From Patescibacteria group bacterium (GTDB taxonomy: Bacteria; Patescibacteriota; Patescibacteriia; Veblenbacterales; UBA10138): 7,372 bases of DNA. Shown in pieces: positions 1 through 5,903 of the stretch. Both the position numbers and the translations under genes were made by a program. Positions within the stretch are counted from its first letter, which is position 1; every line of letters begins with the position of its first letter. A model generated the notes under the pieces. It was not told the origin of the DNA. It worked only from the letters and a program-made list of their open reading frames with translations, and searched no databases. Where the stretch lies: NCBI GenBank assembly GCA_003512705.1, contig DOPF01000050.1, forward strand, positions 1-7,372, given 5' to 3'.

Positions 1-4
1 AAAC

Positions 5-11
5 GTTATGT
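5..11 (+). other. Left recombination core (R' box) of the cassette
   Basis: GTTATGT matches the core-site form GTT followed by a short variable triplet and T. It is the exact reverse complement of the R'' arm at 440-446. It would be the 3' end of the preceding attC or attI site, of which only four further bases (AAAC) are in the window, so the preceding site cannot be tested. The strict consensus GTTRRRY is missed at the fifth base, but complementarity to its own R'' explains that. Confidence 0.7.
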
Positions 12-524
12 AAAATTATCTAAAAATAATTATGGCAAATAAAAGAGTTTCAGCTATTATTATCGAATCGGAAAAAATTTTACTAATGCATAGGATAAAA
101 CCTAATAAAGACTATTTTGTCTTGCCTGGCGGAAGCGTCGAAGAAAATGAAGATAACATCAGTGCGTTGATTAGAGAGATTAGAGAAGAGACAAGTTTAG
201 AAATTGAAATAGACAAACTACTATGGCAAGTTAATAACGAATTTAACGAACGGACTCAATACATATATCTAGTCTCAAAATACTCCGGTAATCTGAAATT
301 AGGTAGTCCCGAAAAAGAAAGACAATCTGAAGATAATAAATACGTTCTAGAGTGGCACGATATTAAAGATTTGAAAACCGTAAAATTTTTTCCTAGTGAA
401 ATAAAAATAAATATACTTGAAACATTTTTAGATAACATCACATAACACTGGCTATGCGGTTCCGCTTCGCTTCACCCATATTTGCCTCCGCTACGCTATG
501 GCAAACATCGCATATTCTGGGACG
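6..524 (+). mobile_element. Integron-type gene cassette (Nudix cargo)
   Basis: A cassette of 519 bp bounded by two G|TT recombination points, one in GTTATGT (5-11) and one in GTTAGGC (524-530). In an integrated cassette the six bases after the left G come from the cassette's own attC, so they should be complementary to the left arm (R'') of the attC at its other end. Here R'' is ACATAAC (440-446), the perfect reverse complement of GTTATGT. The cargo is one short gene in the usual orientation, with its stop codon inside R'' and no obvious promoter or ribosome site of its own, all typical of cassettes. Base composition is lower in G+C than the flank: hand counts give 15/60 (61-120) and 23/60 (301-360), against 25/60 (901-960) and 35/60 (4021-4080). 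No integrase gene is visible. The boundaries are read directly; the integron mechanism is inferred from them. Confidence 0.82.
32..445 (+). CDS. Nudix hydrolase (cassette-borne)
   Basis: This 137-residue protein belongs to the Nudix family, which hydrolyses nucleoside diphosphates linked to another moiety (damaged dNTPs, ADP-ribose, NDP-sugars and similar) in the cytoplasm using Mg2+ bound by the Nudix helix. The Nudix box lies at residues 34-56: G34, E40, then R48-E49-I50-R51-E52-E53-T54-S55-L56. All metal-binding glutamates are present. The near-invariant glycine of the REUxEExGU end is Ser55, a tolerated but notable change. An N-terminal beta strand (RVSAIIIESEKILLMHR) and LPGG before the box fit the fold, and the length is normal for a single-domain member. 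ATG at 32 is the only sensible start, since an ATG at 8 is followed at once by TAA; no Shine-Dalgarno is seen. The stop at 443-445 lies inside the attC left arm. The substrate cannot be told from sequence. The gene is A+T-rich compared with its neighbours, which suggests acquisition. Confidence 0.93.
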   Translation: MANKRVSAIIIESEKILLMHRIKPNKDYFVLPGGSVEENEDNISALIREIREETSLEIEIDKLLWQVNNEFNERTQYIYLVSKYSGNLKLGSPEKERQSEDNKYVLEWHDIKDLKTVKFFPSEIKINILETFLDNIT

Positions 525-530
525 TTAGGC
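440..530 (+). other. attC: attC-like recombination site
   Basis: The layout matches attC. R'' is ACATAAC (440-446), followed by an unpaired spacer ACTGGC (447-452) and an L'' arm TATGCG (453-458). After a variable central region come L' CGCATA (509-514), perfectly complementary to L'', then a spacer of nine bases (515-523) and R' GTTAGGC (524-530), a perfect GTTRRRY. R'' pairs with R' over TAAC/GTTA, as expected when R' now belongs to the neighbouring sequence. The central region folds in several ways: TTTGCC (481-486) with GGCAAA (500-505), CCATA (476-480) with TATGG (497-501), and GCGG (456-459) with CCGC (462-465). In integrons the bottom strand of such a site folds and is recognised by the integrase as single-stranded DNA. 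At 91 bp it is within the known attC size range. There is no T-tract, so a terminator is less likely. Confidence 0.83.
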
Positions 531-553
531 AAAATTAACCGCCCTAGTTTTAT

Positions 554-2611
554 CTAAAAATCATAGCGATAAATTTTTATATACCCATTGTTCACTTCCA
601 GTTGGGCGGATGATTCGGTTTGCGCCACCTCGGTTAGTTTGTCAAAGTCGGCCCAGTATTCATTTAATACTAAATATACTAACGGTGTTCCAGAAAAATT
701 GTGCGCTTGTGATATTACCTCACGTGTAGGAATGCCGGTTTGGGCGGCCTGTAAAAATATTGGGTATAAGGGATTAGTGCCGGTAGGCAGGGGGTAATAA
801 AGTTCGCCGGAATAGTAATGAGCAAAGCCAAACTCATGCAAGGCCGCGGCCGCTACCGCCTGGTTAGCCAGCACTACATAAGGAGTATCGCCGGCATCCT
901 GGGCAATTAGATTGACGGCTTCAATATCAGCTCGGGTAGTATTATAACCGGTGTCTTTATGGTACAAATCCAGGCGCGGATAATTTAAGTAAAAGGCCGC
1001 TACTAAACTTACAACCACTCCCGCCAGTATGATATTTTTTATCGCCGCTCCTTTTTGCCACCAACTGTTAAAAAGATCAGCCAAGCCCAGGACCACTAGC
1101 GGCCATAACCATAGTTTAGCCAAATCCCATAGCCGATCAGTGTAGAAAAATTGTTCGTTACTAGGTAAGTTGGGAAAATATAAAAAGGCGTTCATTATCA
1201 AAAAACTTAGACTCATTAAAGTAAATGACAATCCGAATAATCTTAACTTTGGGTAATGCTTCCAAATTTTTACTAATCCCCAAAACCCTAGCGACAGCCA
1301 CAGCCAAATTAGCAGATGTTGCCACAAATAAACCCAGTCAAAAATGTCTATATATTGTCCCGTCATCGGCAAACTGGCCCAAATATTTTGCCCGATGCTT
1401 GTTAAAGCCGGCCATAAATTATTTTTTATTATTACACTAGCGCCGGAAATTTTGACCAAAGAAAAAACCACAAACGCCAGTGGTGTAATTATTAAAGCAC
1501 TTAAACCAGCCAGCCAAGATAAATTTTTTAACCAGCGAGAATTTTGTTCATAAAGCCAAAACATCGCTATTAACATTATTAAAGGTAAACCGGTTAACGG
1601 GTGTGTTAATAAACTCGCCAGACTTGTTAAAATTACTGGCCACCAGGATATTTTGTCATTAAACACACTACTGGCTAGAAGTAAGATAGTAATTAGTGCC
1701 CATAAACTCGCCAGACTTTGTGGTGTGGTGACTGTGAACATTGACCAGCCAAAAACCAGAGCGCCGGCAGCGACCAGTAAAGTGCGCGTCACTTGGGGTT
1801 TAATATTTCTAATGAACAATATAAACGCGGCCGACCAGCCGCAAGCGGCTAAAATCGGCACCAGCCAGCGGTCAATAGTTTCTATTGGCAGTTGTAAAAG
1901 TTTTTCTAAAAAAACCACCGGCATATACAACCCCAAATAATAAAGCGGTTTGGGGCTAAGGATCCCGGTGGTCGCAATTAATTTTTCACTGGCTTGGTGA
2001 ATCCAGGGGTCAAATCCGTAAGCGAGCGGAAAGACAAATAACAACATTCCCCACGAGGCAAATGATAATAAAATAAGCCACCATAAACCTCGTTCCGACG
2101 ATGTGGCCACCACATAGCCAGCCGCCATAAATCCAAATAATATAAGCGGGACCAGCCCCAGCATTTGCCAAGGCGACCTAACGGCGATGTCTATTTGATT
2201 TAGCAGTAAATAGTAAAATAAGCCCATCGCCGCCAGAATAAAAAATGTACTAAAAATTACTTCTTTACTCGCCGATTTAACTTGCGCCGCTTGACCCCGC
2301 TTAAAGCTTCGTAAGGAGAAAAGGACAATTGGAATCAAAAAAGTAAAAAATGTAAATACTAAATTATCAAATTTGTATAAATAAAAAATCACGCTAGCGG
2401 CGGCTGATAAGCTGGCTAGCACTAATAACCCTCCCCATATAATTTGCTCAAACTTACGGGTAGTAAAAGTAATCAGGTCGCTCGCCAACCAAACCATCGT
2501 TATTAAATACAAAATACCTGCCAGTTGCGCCAAGATGGGGTTAAACCACCAGTGCGCATTAACGTTTATGGCTAAAGCTGAAATTAGGGATAATACCAAT
2601 GGCGCAATCAT
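554..2611 (-). CDS. Polytopic GT-C-type glycosyltransferase-like membrane protein
   Basis: A 685-residue integral membrane protein with roughly a dozen or more hydrophobic helices over residues 1-540 and a soluble C-terminal domain (about 543-685). GT-C enzymes move a sugar or oligosaccharide from a lipid carrier on the outer face of the membrane and carry an acidic residue in the first large external loop. Here YGFDPWIHQASEK (198-210) puts Asp201 and His205 after a hydrophobic helix, recalling the DxxxxH-type loop of PglB/AglB oligosaccharyltransferases and related proteins. A second polar spot is THPLTG (336-341). No family can be named with certainty; a PMT/ArnT-like transferase or a PTPS-related membrane protein (PF10131-like) is possible. 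The ATG at 2611 is the first start after the stop-containing upstream frame and lies six bases from a -10 box, so the mRNA may be leaderless. The gene diverges from the next glycosyltransferase and ends with TAG 23 bp from the attC site, with no obvious terminator. Confidence 0.8.
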   Translation of the reverse strand: MIAPLVLSLISALAINVNAHWWFNPILAQLAGILYLITMVWLASDLITFTTRKFEQIIWGGLLVLASLSAAASVIFYLYKFDNLVFTFFTFLIPIVLFSLRSFKRGQAAQVKSASKEVIFSTFFILAAMGLFYYLLLNQIDIAVRSPWQMLGLVPLILFGFMAAGYVVATSSERGLWWLILLSFASWGMLLFVFPLAYGFDPWIHQASEKLIATTGILSPKPLYYLGLYMPVVFLEKLLQLPIETIDRWLVPILAACGWSAAFILFIRNIKPQVTRTLLVAAGALVFGWSMFTVTTPQSLASLWALITILLLASSVFNDKISWWPVILTSLASLLTHPLTGLPLIMLIAMFWLYEQNSRWLKNLSWLAGLSALIITPLAFVVFSLVKISGASVIIKNNLWPALTSIGQNIWASLPMTGQYIDIFDWVYLWQHLLIWLWLSLGFWGLVKIWKHYPKLRLFGLSFTLMSLSFLIMNAFLYFPNLPSNEQFFYTDRLWDLAKLWLWPLVVLGLADLFNSWWQKGAAIKNIILAGVVVSLVAAFYLNYPRLDLYHKDTGYNTTRADIEAVNLIAQDAGDTPYVVLANQAVAAAALHEFGFAHYYSGELYYPLPTGTNPLYPIFLQAAQTGIPTREVISQAHNFSGTPLVYLVLNEYWADFDKLTEVAQTESSAQLEVNNGYIKIYRYDF

Positions 2612-2615
2612 AAAA

Positions 2616-2640
2616 TTATTGTACCATTTTTACCCTCCTT
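2616..2640 (-). promoter_or_regulatory. Strong Shine-Dalgarno plus three-codon minicistron
   Basis: On the minus strand a perfect Shine-Dalgarno, AAGGAGGG (2640 down to 2633), is followed after five bases by ATG GTA CAA TAA (2627 down to 2616). The stop is four bases before the ATG of the large membrane protein. The Shine-Dalgarno is too far (about 21 bases) from that ATG to serve it directly. If a transcript begins upstream of 2640, ribosomes could translate the three codons and re-initiate at 2611. If transcription begins at the -10 box that overlaps this minicistron, the signal is not in the RNA and is coincidental, being part of the inverted repeat. Confidence 0.35.
2618..2626 (-). promoter_or_regulatory. 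Extended -10 promoter for the minus-strand GT gene
   Basis: On the minus strand TGG-TACAAT (2626 down to 2618) is an extended -10 box with five of six consensus bases plus the TG motif. Six bases separate it from the ATG at 2611, so the predicted transcript start is at or within a base of the start codon. No convincing -35 lies 17 bp upstream, which extended -10 promoters can do without. Confidence 0.55.
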
Positions 2641-2713
2641 CGCCGAAACCAATAGGCGTAAGCAGGCGGCAAAGGGTGGGAGGGTACCTGCCATTGCCTT
2701 AGCGAAGGGGGGT
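2632..2713. repeat. Nested inverted-repeat element in the divergent intergenic region
   Basis: The outer arms 2632-2643 (ACCCTCCTTCGC) and 2702-2713 (GCGAAGGGGGGT) pair over 12 positions with a single G-T wobble. Inside them, 2664-2671 (AGGCGGCA) pairs with TGCC (2689-2692) and GCCT (2696-2699) around an ATT bulge. An alternative fold pairs 2631-2638 (TACCCTCC) with 2679-2686 (GGAGGGTA), eight perfect pairs. A partial third copy of the arm follows (TTCGGAAGGGT, 2718-2728). The element is G-rich on the plus strand, with G tracts at 2674-2676, 2678-2680, 2682-2684 and 2707-2712. It could be a dispersed hairpin repeat, a cruciform regulatory site, or the structured leader of a longer minus-strand RNA. 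Its role is unknown. Confidence 0.6.
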
Positions 2714-2728
2714 GGGCTTCGGAAGGGT

Positions 2729-2867
2729 GTAATTTCAGTTGTTCGGCGTGGTCTTAAAATATGCCACAGTCAGCTGGCCTTGATATTCGGAGTCATCTCG
2801 TTAACACGATAAAGTCGCATCGACCTTTACCATTTCAAGTTATGGCTGGGGTATTAGCTTAGTTTAT
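2729..2867. other. Remaining intergenic spacer with a small hairpin
   Basis: No open frame or RNA gene is recognised here. A short stem at 2811-2828 pairs AAA and GTCG (2811-2817) with CGAC and TTT (2821-2828) around a CAT loop with one bulged C. It lacks a T-tract long enough for a convincing terminator and may be an operator or chance. Confidence 0.3.
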
Positions 2868-2876
2868 TGCTATAAT
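2868..2876 (+). promoter_or_regulatory. Extended -10 promoter for the plus-strand operon
   Basis: TGC-TATAAT is a perfect -10 hexamer (2871-2876) with an upstream TG. Eight bases separate it from the ATG at 2885, so transcription would start within about two bases of the start codon, giving a leaderless or nearly leaderless mRNA. No clear -35 is seen around 2848-2853. This is the likely promoter for the whole rightward gene run. Confidence 0.65.
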
Positions 2877-2884
2877 AACGGGGC

Positions 2885-4477
2885 ATGCTAGATACAGCTA
2901 TAAAAAAATTAGAAAGTTCAATGCTCTTAATAATAATATTGGCGGCGGTGGCGGTGTACGCTAGTTTTTCAGCTGGTTTGCCCCAACGTTTCAATTCGCC
3001 CGATGAAATGGCCAATGCCTACTTTTCTTTACGCTTGGCCCAAGGTCAGCCGATAACCGAGCCGGCGCCCTTAAATCAAGTGGCCGACAATAACATTGTT
3101 CATCCGCGCAGTACGGTGGTTGTTAACGGGCAAATGGCTCCGGCAAGTTTTTTGGGTTTGCCTCTAATTTTTGGTTTCATTGGTCGTGTATTGGGCCAAT
3201 CAACCTTACCATATTTATCGCCTTTGTTTGCCATCGTTGGGCTTTTGGCAATTTATTTATTCGTGCGCGAGTTGTCCGGCTGGCGGGCCGCCGTAATAGC
3301 TATCATCTTGGTCGCCAGTTTGCCGGCCTATTGGTATTACCATGCCCGGTCGTTTTTTCACAACGCTTTATTTTTTGATTTGTTAGCGTTGCAGTTTTAT
3401 TTATCTCTTAAAGTTTTAAAGCCCGGCTGGGTGTGGCAGTATATTGCCGCCGGACTGGTTTTTGGGTTGGCCATAAGCGTGCGCGCGTCGGAAATTTTTT
3501 GGCTGTCGGCCATGTGGTTCATCTGGTTAATTTTAAATCGGAAAGCCTTACGGATTGGCCCCTTAATTTTGTCGGGCGTAAGTGCTATCGTGGCCTTTTT
3601 ACCAGTATTGCTGGTTAACAAGCAGATTTACGGGCAATACCTATCAGTCGGTTACCGAACCGGCCTAGACTTGTGGGGGGTTAATTTAAATGAATCATTG
3701 TCGTTGTTGCGGGAGTTGATTATCCCTTTTGGCATAAATGCGGCACATATTTGGCAAAATGTAAACCATTATTTAATCAAACTGCAATGGTGGTGGGCGG
3801 TGCTGGCCATAATCGGCCTGGCCTTTAGTTTTTACCACTGGTTTAAACTTACCCGGGTAGCCCAGTCGTATTTGGTTATGTGGCTTTTGGCTAGTGGGTG
3901 GCTGATAGTTTTATATGGGAGTTGGTTGTTTCACGATAACCCTGATCCATCAGCCGTTACACTGGGCACGGCTTACATGCGCTATTGGCTGCCACTACTG
4001 GTGTGGTGGCTGTTGCCGGCGGCGCAGGGCTTAGCGTGGTGGTGGCAAAAAAGGTGGGGTAAAACTTTAGTGGCGGCGGTATTGGGGGTATTTATTTTTT
4101 TATCGTGGCAATTAGTTATGACCGAGTCGCAGGAAGGTTTAATAAAAATAAAACAAAACATTAAGCGGTTTGAAAATGCTAGTTTGCAGGTTCAGGCGGT
4201 GACGCCAGCCGATGCTGTGATAGTAACGGGCATTACAGATAAATTCTTTTTTCCCGAGCGGCAGGTGATGGTAGATTTGTATAATGAGCGCGACTTAGAG
4301 TCGGTCGGCCGCTTGCTGCGGGCTCAAGTACCGGTTTACAATTTTCACATTACTTGGCCAGCGGCCGATTTTGATTATTACAACAACCAGCTGGCGGAGC
4401 ATAATTTAAGTCTTGAGCCGGTGCTCCAACCTATTGGTGAGCATAGTTTATATCAGTATCATTTGGTTAATTTATGA
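2885..4477 (+). CDS. GT-C family glycosyltransferase (ArnT/PMT-like, GT39-type)
   Basis: A 530-residue membrane protein. After a first helix (about 13-30) comes FNSPDEMANAYFSLRLA (36-52), whose SPDE (38-41) is the acidic first-loop motif typical of ArnT/PMT-like and other GT-C transferases that use polyprenyl-phosphate sugars on the outer membrane face. Further landmarks are YYHARSFFHN (151-160), SVRASE (198-203) and YMRYWLP (364-370), then a last helix near 394-411 and a soluble C-terminal domain (about 412-530). About ten or more hydrophobic helices are visible. The probable role is transfer of a sugar to a surface glycan, lipid or protein; the substrate is unknown. ATG at 2885 is chosen because it follows the -10 box at 2871-2876 directly. 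The stop TGA overlaps the next start as ATGA, which implies translational coupling. Family-level placement is fairly secure and the specific activity is not. Confidence 0.85.
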   Translation: MLDTAIKKLESSMLLIIILAAVAVYASFSAGLPQRFNSPDEMANAYFSLRLAQGQPITEPAPLNQVADNNIVHPRSTVVVNGQMAPASFLGLPLIFGFIGRVLGQSTLPYLSPLFAIVGLLAIYLFVRELSGWRAAVIAIILVASLPAYWYYHARSFFHNALFFDLLALQFYLSLKVLKPGWVWQYIAAGLVFGLAISVRASEIFWLSAMWFIWLILNRKALRIGPLILSGVSAIVAFLPVLLVNKQIYGQYLSVGYRTGLDLWGVNLNESLSLLRELIIPFGINAAHIWQNVNHYLIKLQWWWAVLAIIGLAFSFYHWFKLTRVAQSYLVMWLLASGWLIVLYGSWLFHDNPDPSAVTLGTAYMRYWLPLLVWWLLPAAQGLAWWWQKRWGKTLVAAVLGVFIFLSWQLVMTESQEGLIKIKQNIKRFENASLQVQAVTPADAVIVTGITDKFFFPERQVMVDLYNERDLESVGRLLRAQVPVYNFHITWPAADFDYYNNQLAEHNLSLEPVLQPIGEHSLYQYHLVNL

Positions 4478-5055
4478 AGTGGTCGGCATTAAAATTTATT
4501 ATCCCCCTAGTGCTTTTTACTCCCGTCATTTGGCAAAATTTTTTTAGCATAAGCCCGATTAGTGTGAAATCTGACTTTACCACTCGCACGCCTTGGTTTG
4601 AATATTTACTGCCGGTTGGCCGCACACAACGCACGGACCATGGCTTTAAATTGCAGGCCGAGCCGGTATATTTTGATTTACGTCTACCCTTACGGTTAGA
4701 AAGGTTGCGCCTAGTTTTAATATTTACAACCGGCGCGGAACGGGCGAGGGTGGGAATTCAAGATGCGCCCGGCTGGAACTATTATTTTCCGCCGCAAGTA
4801 GTAAAAGGTAATGCCATCACAGTTCTGGCCGAATTATTTACTTACACACCTGGTTATCGTCAACGATTTATTATATCAGCACCCGATTTGGCGACGGCGC
4901 CAGTAGAACTAATGGCCGTCGAAGTTATTATGACTCGGCATGAATTTTATTGGCAATGGATTTATGATAAGACTATTAATCGCTATAAATTATGGGTCGC
5001 CCGCTGGTTAGCCCCACTGCAGAGGAACACCCAGCCGTTCCTTCAGTCAGAGTAA
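4474..5055 (+). CDS. Membrane-anchored protein of unknown function
   Basis: A 193-residue protein that I do not recognise. Residues 1-5 carry two lysines' worth of positive charge around a short hydrophobic run (about 7-22), consistent with an N-terminal membrane anchor or uncleaved signal. The rest is mostly soluble and strand-rich, with EPVYFDLRLP (63-72), LERLRLVLIF (75-84), the aromatic GWNYYFPP (100-107) and an aromatic helix-like C-terminus (HEFYWQWIYDKTINRYKLWVARW, read as two adjoining parts from 156). This suggests an exported beta-sandwich or carbohydrate-binding-like domain facing outward, an inference from pattern alone. The start overlaps the glycosyltransferase stop by ATGA, so the two are likely translated together and may act together as enzyme and accessory subunit. 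Nothing suggests truncation. Confidence 0.8.
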   Translation: MKWSALKFIIPLVLFTPVIWQNFFSISPISVKSDFTTRTPWFEYLLPVGRTQRTDHGFKLQAEPVYFDLRLPLRLERLRLVLIFTTGAERARVGIQDAPGWNYYFPPQVVKGNAITVLAELFTYTPGYRQRFIISAPDLATAPVELMAVEVIMTRHEFYWQWIYDKTINRYKLWVARWLAPLQRNTQPFLQSE

Positions 5056-5108
5056 GTTCCACCTCGTCGGTGGCGGAACGTTGGTTACCAGCTAAAGTGG
5101 CCAGGTTT

Positions 5109-5429
5109 ATGCCGCCGTTTATTTTGGCGCTGGGCGAGGCATTACTTTTGTCGTGGTGGCTTCTGTGGCTAGCTGATTTGGCTAGGCCGGGCTTCGTAAG
5201 CACGATTTGGAACTTAAATTGGCTGCTATTGGCGGCCCTAATTTTAGTTGCGCTGGGCTTGATTTTAGGGGCTAAAACTGGCCGCATCAACTCGCTGGTG
5301 GCGATAATTTCTGGTATACTAATAACATTAATAATTTGGCAAGGGCTAGGAGATTTTCTAATCACTTTATTAGCGCCGGCGGCTGGCTTAATTATCTTTG
5401 TTTTATTTAAGTTTCAAAATCATGATTGA
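5109..5429 (+). CDS. Small four-helix membrane protein
   Basis: About 106 residues, almost wholly hydrophobic, with four likely membrane helices (about 4-22, 37-55, 60-78 and 84-101 from this start) and no catalytic motif. The start is uncertain. The frame stays open back to an ATG at 4992, but that would overlap the preceding gene by 64 bp in a different frame. GTG at 5070 would add a basic, amphipathic lead (AERWLPAKVARF) and is a good alternative. ATG at 5109 has a weak AGG close upstream and is chosen here. The stop TGA (5427-5429) lies inside the start of the next gene, an overlap of 8 bp. The position between glycosyltransferase and sugar-epimerase genes suggests a membrane component of the same pathway, but no function is claimed. 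Confidence 0.65.
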   Translation: MPPFILALGEALLLSWWLLWLADLARPGFVSTIWNLNWLLLAALILVALGLILGAKTGRINSLVAIISGILITLIIWQGLGDFLITLLAPAAGLIIFVLFKFQNHD

Positions 5430-5898
5430 TGGTGTAGTGGTAAAAGAATTAAAAGTTTTTAAAGATATCCCCGACATTCCTGAGGCCAAAATCCAACCCG
5501 GTTTTTTAATGGAAGTTTTGCGGGCCGATGATAAATTAATGACCAAGTTCGGTCAGACTGTTTTTACAGTTACTTATCCAGGCACTATTAAAGCCTGGCA
5601 TTGGCACAGCAAACAAGACGATCTTTGGTTTGTAGCTACCGGCAAGGCCCGAGTCGTACTTTATGATCAGCGGCAGGAATCCAAGACTCATGGCCAGACC
5701 GAAATTATAATGGCCGGACAAGATGATTACAAATTAATTTTAATCCCGGCTGGCGTGGCGCATGGTTACCAAGTTTTAAGCCAAGAACCAGTATTGCTTT
5801 TTTACCACACCACTGAACTCTATGATAAAAACAATTTGGATGAACAAAGAATTCCCTATAACGATCCCACCATTAATTTTGATTGGGCCAAGGTTTAA
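5422..5898 (+). CDS. RmlC-like dTDP-sugar 3,5-epimerase (cupin)
   Basis: A 158-residue cupin of the dTDP-4-dehydrorhamnose 3,5-epimerase family. RmlC epimerises C3 and C5 of dTDP-4-keto-6-deoxyglucose, the third step toward dTDP-L-rhamnose. Visible landmarks are GFLMEVLRADD (27-37), FGQTVFTVTYPG (43-54), AWHWHSKQDDLW (58-69) with His60, His62 and Gln65 at the expected catalytic base position, LYDQRQES (80-87), the cupin-closing IPAGVAHGY (108-116), and TELYDKNNLDEQRIPYNDP (131-149) with Tyr134. The usual DxRG lead before the first strand is replaced by a longer, proline-rich stretch (DIPDIPEAKIQPG), so this may be a divergent branch acting on another 4-keto sugar. It is shorter than the usual roughly 180 residues. 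An upstream TTG at 5398 is rejected for ATG 5422, which gives the family's typical N-terminus (IDGVVVKELKVF). No RmlA, RmlB or RmlD is in the window. Confidence 0.88.
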   Translation: MIDGVVVKELKVFKDIPDIPEAKIQPGFLMEVLRADDKLMTKFGQTVFTVTYPGTIKAWHWHSKQDDLWFVATGKARVVLYDQRQESKTHGQTEIIMAGQDDYKLILIPAGVAHGYQVLSQEPVLLFYHTTELYDKNNLDEQRIPYNDPTINFDWAKV

Positions 5899-5903
5899 AC
5901 ACT

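Noticed and set aside
440..530. Hairpin after the Nudix gene as a rho-independent terminator
   Set aside because: No T-run follows the stem on either strand, and the outer R''/R' and L''/L' pairing with unpaired spacers fits attC far better.
16..561. Target-site duplication of a transposon (TTATCTAAAAAT at 16-27 and 550-561)
   Set aside because: The repeats are not at equal distance from the element ends and no transposase or terminal inverted repeats are present; the attC arms explain the boundaries.
1653..1940. Plus-strand open frame of 95 codons inside the large membrane protein gene
   Set aside because: The opposite strand encodes a continuous 685-residue membrane protein through this stretch; the frame has no family features.
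2674..2716. G-quadruplex as a stand-alone feature
   Set aside because: Three close G tracts are present, but the fourth is over 20 bases away and the same bases are better used in the inverted-repeat stems, so I list it only as part of that element.
4976..5365. Minus-strand open frame of 129 codons
   Set aside because: It lies opposite two genes that form a coherent overlapping run, has no recognisable motif, and looks like a shadow of the plus-strand reading.
5398..5421. TTG start extending the epimerase
   Set aside because: It adds eight residues not seen in the family; ATG 5422 gives the typical start and a normal short overlap.
5883..5903. TTG start extending the HIT protein
   Set aside because: ATG 5904 gives the family's usual short lead before the CxxC pair and has AAGG at a workable distance.
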